Part shown: one piece after another, positions 61,565-64,000 of the stretch
How positions within the stretch are numbered: the stretch's first letter is position 1
Layout: each line of letters opens with the position of its first letter
NCBI GenBank assembly: GCA_017656295.1
Contig: JACDOC010000001.1
Coordinates: 186,001-250,000, forward strand
DNA length: 64,000 nucleotides
Reading direction: 5' to 3'
Source: Bacillus sp. (in: firmicutes)
GTDB lineage: Bacteria; Bacillota; Bacilli; Bacillales; JACDOC01
The notes under the pieces: model-generated
What the model was told of the DNA's origin: nothing
The model's input: only the letters and a program-made list of their open reading frames with translations
Database searches by the model: none
Position numbers and translations under genes: made by a program

Positions 61565-62512
61565 ATGAAAAATGAGGAGAGACAGATGCAACAATTAGTG
61601 ACGAATTATTTCTCCGAACAACAAGAAAGGCAAGTGAACGATCGTCTTCGCACTTCGCTTCTTTTATTAAAAAATCAAGAGAAAATTCGGCAAGATCCCA
61701 CCCATTATTATAATGAAGAAAGTGATATAAAAGACATTCAAACCTATTATAAAGATGTTAGCCATCCAAATAAATCTGCGACGGAATTGTTTCACCTTTT
61801 TCATGAACTAGTCAAAACAACGCATAAAAACCAATTACCTTATTCCATCAGTAAAGACCGCTATTTATATCCATGGGTCGATTTGCAACCGGATGGATCG
61901 GTGAAAAGTATTTATTCTGGGGAAAAAGAGGATCCGCAAAAGCTCATTCAGGAAGACTTTTTAACGAATCAAAAAAGGTATGTCCAATTCCAATCCCTTT
62001 TAAAACAAGTGAAAAAGAAGGACTCTACCTTATTGAAAAAAATGAAAATTATTGATAGGGAACTAAAGTATAATACAGAACATATTGTTCCCCAATCTTG
62101 GTTTCATGCACGTGAACCAATGAAAGGCGATTTGCATCATTTATTTGTCTGCCATCCTACTTGCAATTCAAGAAGGTCCAATTACCCCTATGCTGACTTT
62201 TCTTTTTATCAACCCGAATTACCAACAGAAAAAATCCGCAATCATTGTGGGATCGTCATGGACGGACGCTTCGAACCTGAATACGGAAAAGGCGCCGCTG
62301 CTCGAGCGATGCTGTACTTTCTTTTACGCTACCCAAAGGCCATCAAAAAAAGCTTCTTAGAACAAATCGATCTTCGTTTACTCATCCAATGGCATGAAGC
62401 ATTCCCTGTCACCATCTATGAAAAACACCGCAACCAAGCCATTTATCACATTCAAGGAAACCGTAACCCGTTTATTGATTTTCCAGATTTGGTACATGAA
62501 ATTCATTTCTAA
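61565..62512 (+). CDS. Endonuclease I family nuclease
   Basis: A 315-residue protein with the endonuclease I (beta-beta-alpha metal) signature NTEHIVPQSWFHAREPMKGD then LHHLFVCHPTCNSRRSNYPY, with His in HIVPQSW as likely general base and DLHH/N as metal ligands. Unlike secreted relatives such as Bsn it has no signal peptide and starts with charged helices (ERQMQQLVTNYFSEQQERQ), so it may be cytoplasmic or released on lysis. ATG 61565 has GGGAGGC upstream. Two operator-like repeats lie directly before it, suggesting tight control. Confidence 0.82.
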   Translation: MKNEERQMQQLVTNYFSEQQERQVNDRLRTSLLLLKNQEKIRQDPTHYYNEESDIKDIQTYYKDVSHPNKSATELFHLFHELVKTTHKNQLPYSISKDRYLYPWVDLQPDGSVKSIYSGEKEDPQKLIQEDFLTNQKRYVQFQSLLKQVKKKDSTLLKKMKIIDRELKYNTEHIVPQSWFHAREPMKGDLHHLFVCHPTCNSRRSNYPYADFSFYQPELPTEKIRNHCGIVMDGRFEPEYGKGAAARAMLYFLLRYPKAIKKSFLEQIDLRLLIQWHEAFPVTIYEKHRNQAIYHIQGNRNPFIDFPDLVHEIHF

Positions 62513-62553
62513 GTCAACAAACCGATATTTCTATTATGATGGGAGTTATGCTT

Positions 62554-63514
62554 TTGATAAAAAAAGAACGTAAAATTCCTCTTATTCTCCAAAAATATGA
62601 AGCTTTGCTACGAAGGCTTCCGGCAGCTCATCCGAAACGGGAACTGATTGAAAAAGAGCTATCGAAAAGACGTGCAGGATATGAAGGAGAGAAGTCAATC
62701 GACTACTATCTAAATGAGATTTCGAAGGATCGTTACTTTATTTTTCATGATCTGCGGCTACCGATAGGCGATTCCTTTGTTCAAGTTGATATGGTATTAC
62801 TATCCGCATCCTACCTGCTGATTCTCGAAGTGAAAAATATAAAAGGGACCCTTTACTTAGATCCTTATATTCAACTGCTTCGAGTGATTGATTCAGAAGA
62901 AGAAGCGTTTCCGGATCCGATTTTACAAACGGAACGGCAACAGAAGAAGTTAATTTCATGGCTTACCTCTTACCAGTTACCGATGCTTCCTATCGAGTTT
63001 CTCATTGTGATTAGCGATTCTCAAAACCGCTCCTCCCCATAAAAGGATTCCCCCAATGGTCATCCGTGCCGCCCATTTACCTCACAAAATCGAAGCCTTT
63101 GAAAAAATGTACCGGGAAGAGAAAATAACTAGAAAAGAAATGAACAAAATCTCCCGTCTTTTTCTCAAACAACATACCTCGCTCAATAGTGATGTTTTAT
63201 CGGTCTTTCACCTATCAAAGGATGACATCCTAACAGGTGTCCACTGCCCGAACTGTTATACACTGCCTAATTTGAAACATACGCACCGCAATCGCTGGAC
63301 ATGTTCCAAGTGTCATACGATTCATCCTGATGCCCACATCGCTGCATTACGCGACTTTGCACTTTTACTTGGAACGACCATTACTAATCGAGAGTGTAGG
63401 CGGTTTTTGCATTTAACTTCTGTACCGTCAGCAGCAAAACTGTTAGCAGCAATGAATCTCGATTATACTGGCACATTCCGTGATCTAAAATATGTTTTGC
63501 CTCTCATTGAATAA
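62554..63514 (+). pseudogene. NERD-domain nuclease-related protein with frameshift
   Basis: The first frame (TTG 62554, GGGAG upstream) encodes IKKERKIPLILQKYEALLRR, GYEGEKSIDYYL and the NERD core DMVLLSASYLLILEVKNIKG, ending at a stop at 63040. The second frame runs from APPHKRIPPMVIRAAHLPHK to the end and includes a small zinc-ribbon (CPNCYT...WTCSKCHTIHP). One base too many or too few near 63025-63040 separates them. If joined, the product is ~320 residues, normal for NERD proteins. It may be a true break or a sequencing error. Confidence 0.75.
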
Positions 63515-63526
63515 GGAAGGTGAGTC

Positions 63527-63712
63527 ATTGTGAACGGAAAGAAAATTATGTCTAACAGAAAGAAAAATATTCGGAACTGAAAGAATTGCATTAAACGGAA
63601 AGTAATTTAGGTCAAACGTAAAGTAAAATTAGCGGAACGTAAAGTAAATTGCATTAAACGTAAAGTAAATTTTCTCGAACTGAAAGTAATTACGTCAAAC
63701 AGAAAGAGAAAT
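63527..63712. repeat. Tandem array of about 21-nt units (CGTAAAGTAAATT core)
   Basis: Nine units such as CGTAAAGTAAATTGCATTAA, CGTAAAGTAAAATTAGCGGA and CGGAAAGTAATTTAGGTCAA, mostly 21 bases with a few of 19-22. It begins 12 bases after the NERD gene stop. The core AAAGTA resembles AAAGTGCAA of the other arrays. Confidence 0.7.
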
Positions 63713-63828
63713 TGACTTATAGTAGCGCTCGCCGCCGAATGGCATTAATCTACTGCTGGGACGTTCGGCATCAATCTCAAATGTTGGCGTCGATAGTTTC
63801 GAGATCTGTATATGGCTCATGACGAAAC

Positions 63829-63861
63829 GAAAGGGGAACACGTAGGCGTCCCCTTTTTTTG
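63829..63861 (+). terminator. Rho-independent terminator near the window end
   Basis: AAGGGGA pairs with TCCCCTT around ACACGTAGGCG, followed by a run of T. The 110 bases before it (63716-63828) hold no gene I recognise and could be a small RNA. Nothing is recognised from 63862 to 64000. Confidence 0.7.
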
Positions 63862-64000
63862 TTTATCGTGGAAAATAAAGGTTCTATTTGGTGAAAAAAG
63901 AACTACACAACAAAAATCAGATATTTCTTGAAAATACTAAAAATTATCTATATCATTTCTTTCATTAATTAAAGTATATTTAATAATGCGAAATGAAGAA

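Overview
The window looks like a chromosome segment from a Gram-positive, endospore-lineage Bacillaceae (Bacillales) with a proteinaceous S-layer. Evidence: the gene order mbl-flhO-flhP-epuA-fabZ-ywpF-ssbB-ywqA-ywqB resembles that of Bacillus subtilis; ribosome binding sites are strong AGGAGG type; GTG and TTG starts are common; one operator-like site matches the CcpA consensus and another matches the ComK K-box. I cannot name the species from sequence alone. No rRNA, tRNA or CRISPR array was found.

Layout. (1) 1-11.7 kb is conserved core: the 3' end of mbl, two flagellar rod genes, epuA, fabZ, competence ssbB behind a K-box, an XRE regulator and the SNF2/SWIM pair ywqA-ywqB. (2) 11.9-13.7 kb is a secreted alkaline phosphatase. 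(3) 13.8-21.0 kb is a secondary cell wall polymer operon: galU, ugd, wecC-like dehydrogenase, TagA-family transferase, MurJ/Wzx-like flippase and Wzy-like polymerase. (4) 22.0-37.0 kb is the S-layer module: slaP, secA2, a large subtilase, a metalloprotease/transglycosylase/SLH fusion, an NlpC/P60-SLH protein and the main S-layer protein. (5) 37-42.2 kb is an accessory patch of small genes separated by copies of a terminator-bearing repeat, with a REP-type Y1 transposase (RAYT) behind comM. (6) 42.3-48.7 kb is a C4-dicarboxylate TRAP transporter with a DctB/DctS/DctR-like sensor unit. (7) 48.7-59.5 kb mixes IS relics with SLH proteins, an orphan yknW-yknX pair, two c-di-GMP-I riboswitch candidates and a group II intron relic. 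(8) 59.5-64 kb holds an LCP ligase, a frameshifted membrane protein, an endonuclease I family gene and a frameshifted NERD gene.

How it fits together. Regions 3, 4 and the LCP protein form one likely programme. The polymer is made and flipped, joined to peptidoglycan by the LCP enzyme, and displayed as the ligand for SLH domains. SLH proteins (six in this window) are exported with help from SecA2/SlaP, trimmed by the subtilase, and given wall-opening activity by the SLH-tethered hydrolases. Two c-di-GMP riboswitch candidates precede surface-protein genes, which suggests that surface composition follows the motile/sessile switch.

Most notable unexplained signals: a RAYT-associated repeat that carries its own terminator and sits at the breakpoints of two truncated mobile genes; six intergenic arrays with a period close to 21 nt, all just past gene 3' ends; and a pair of related structured elements, one with potential loop-loop pairing. 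All family assignments are from reading the sequence; no database search was run.
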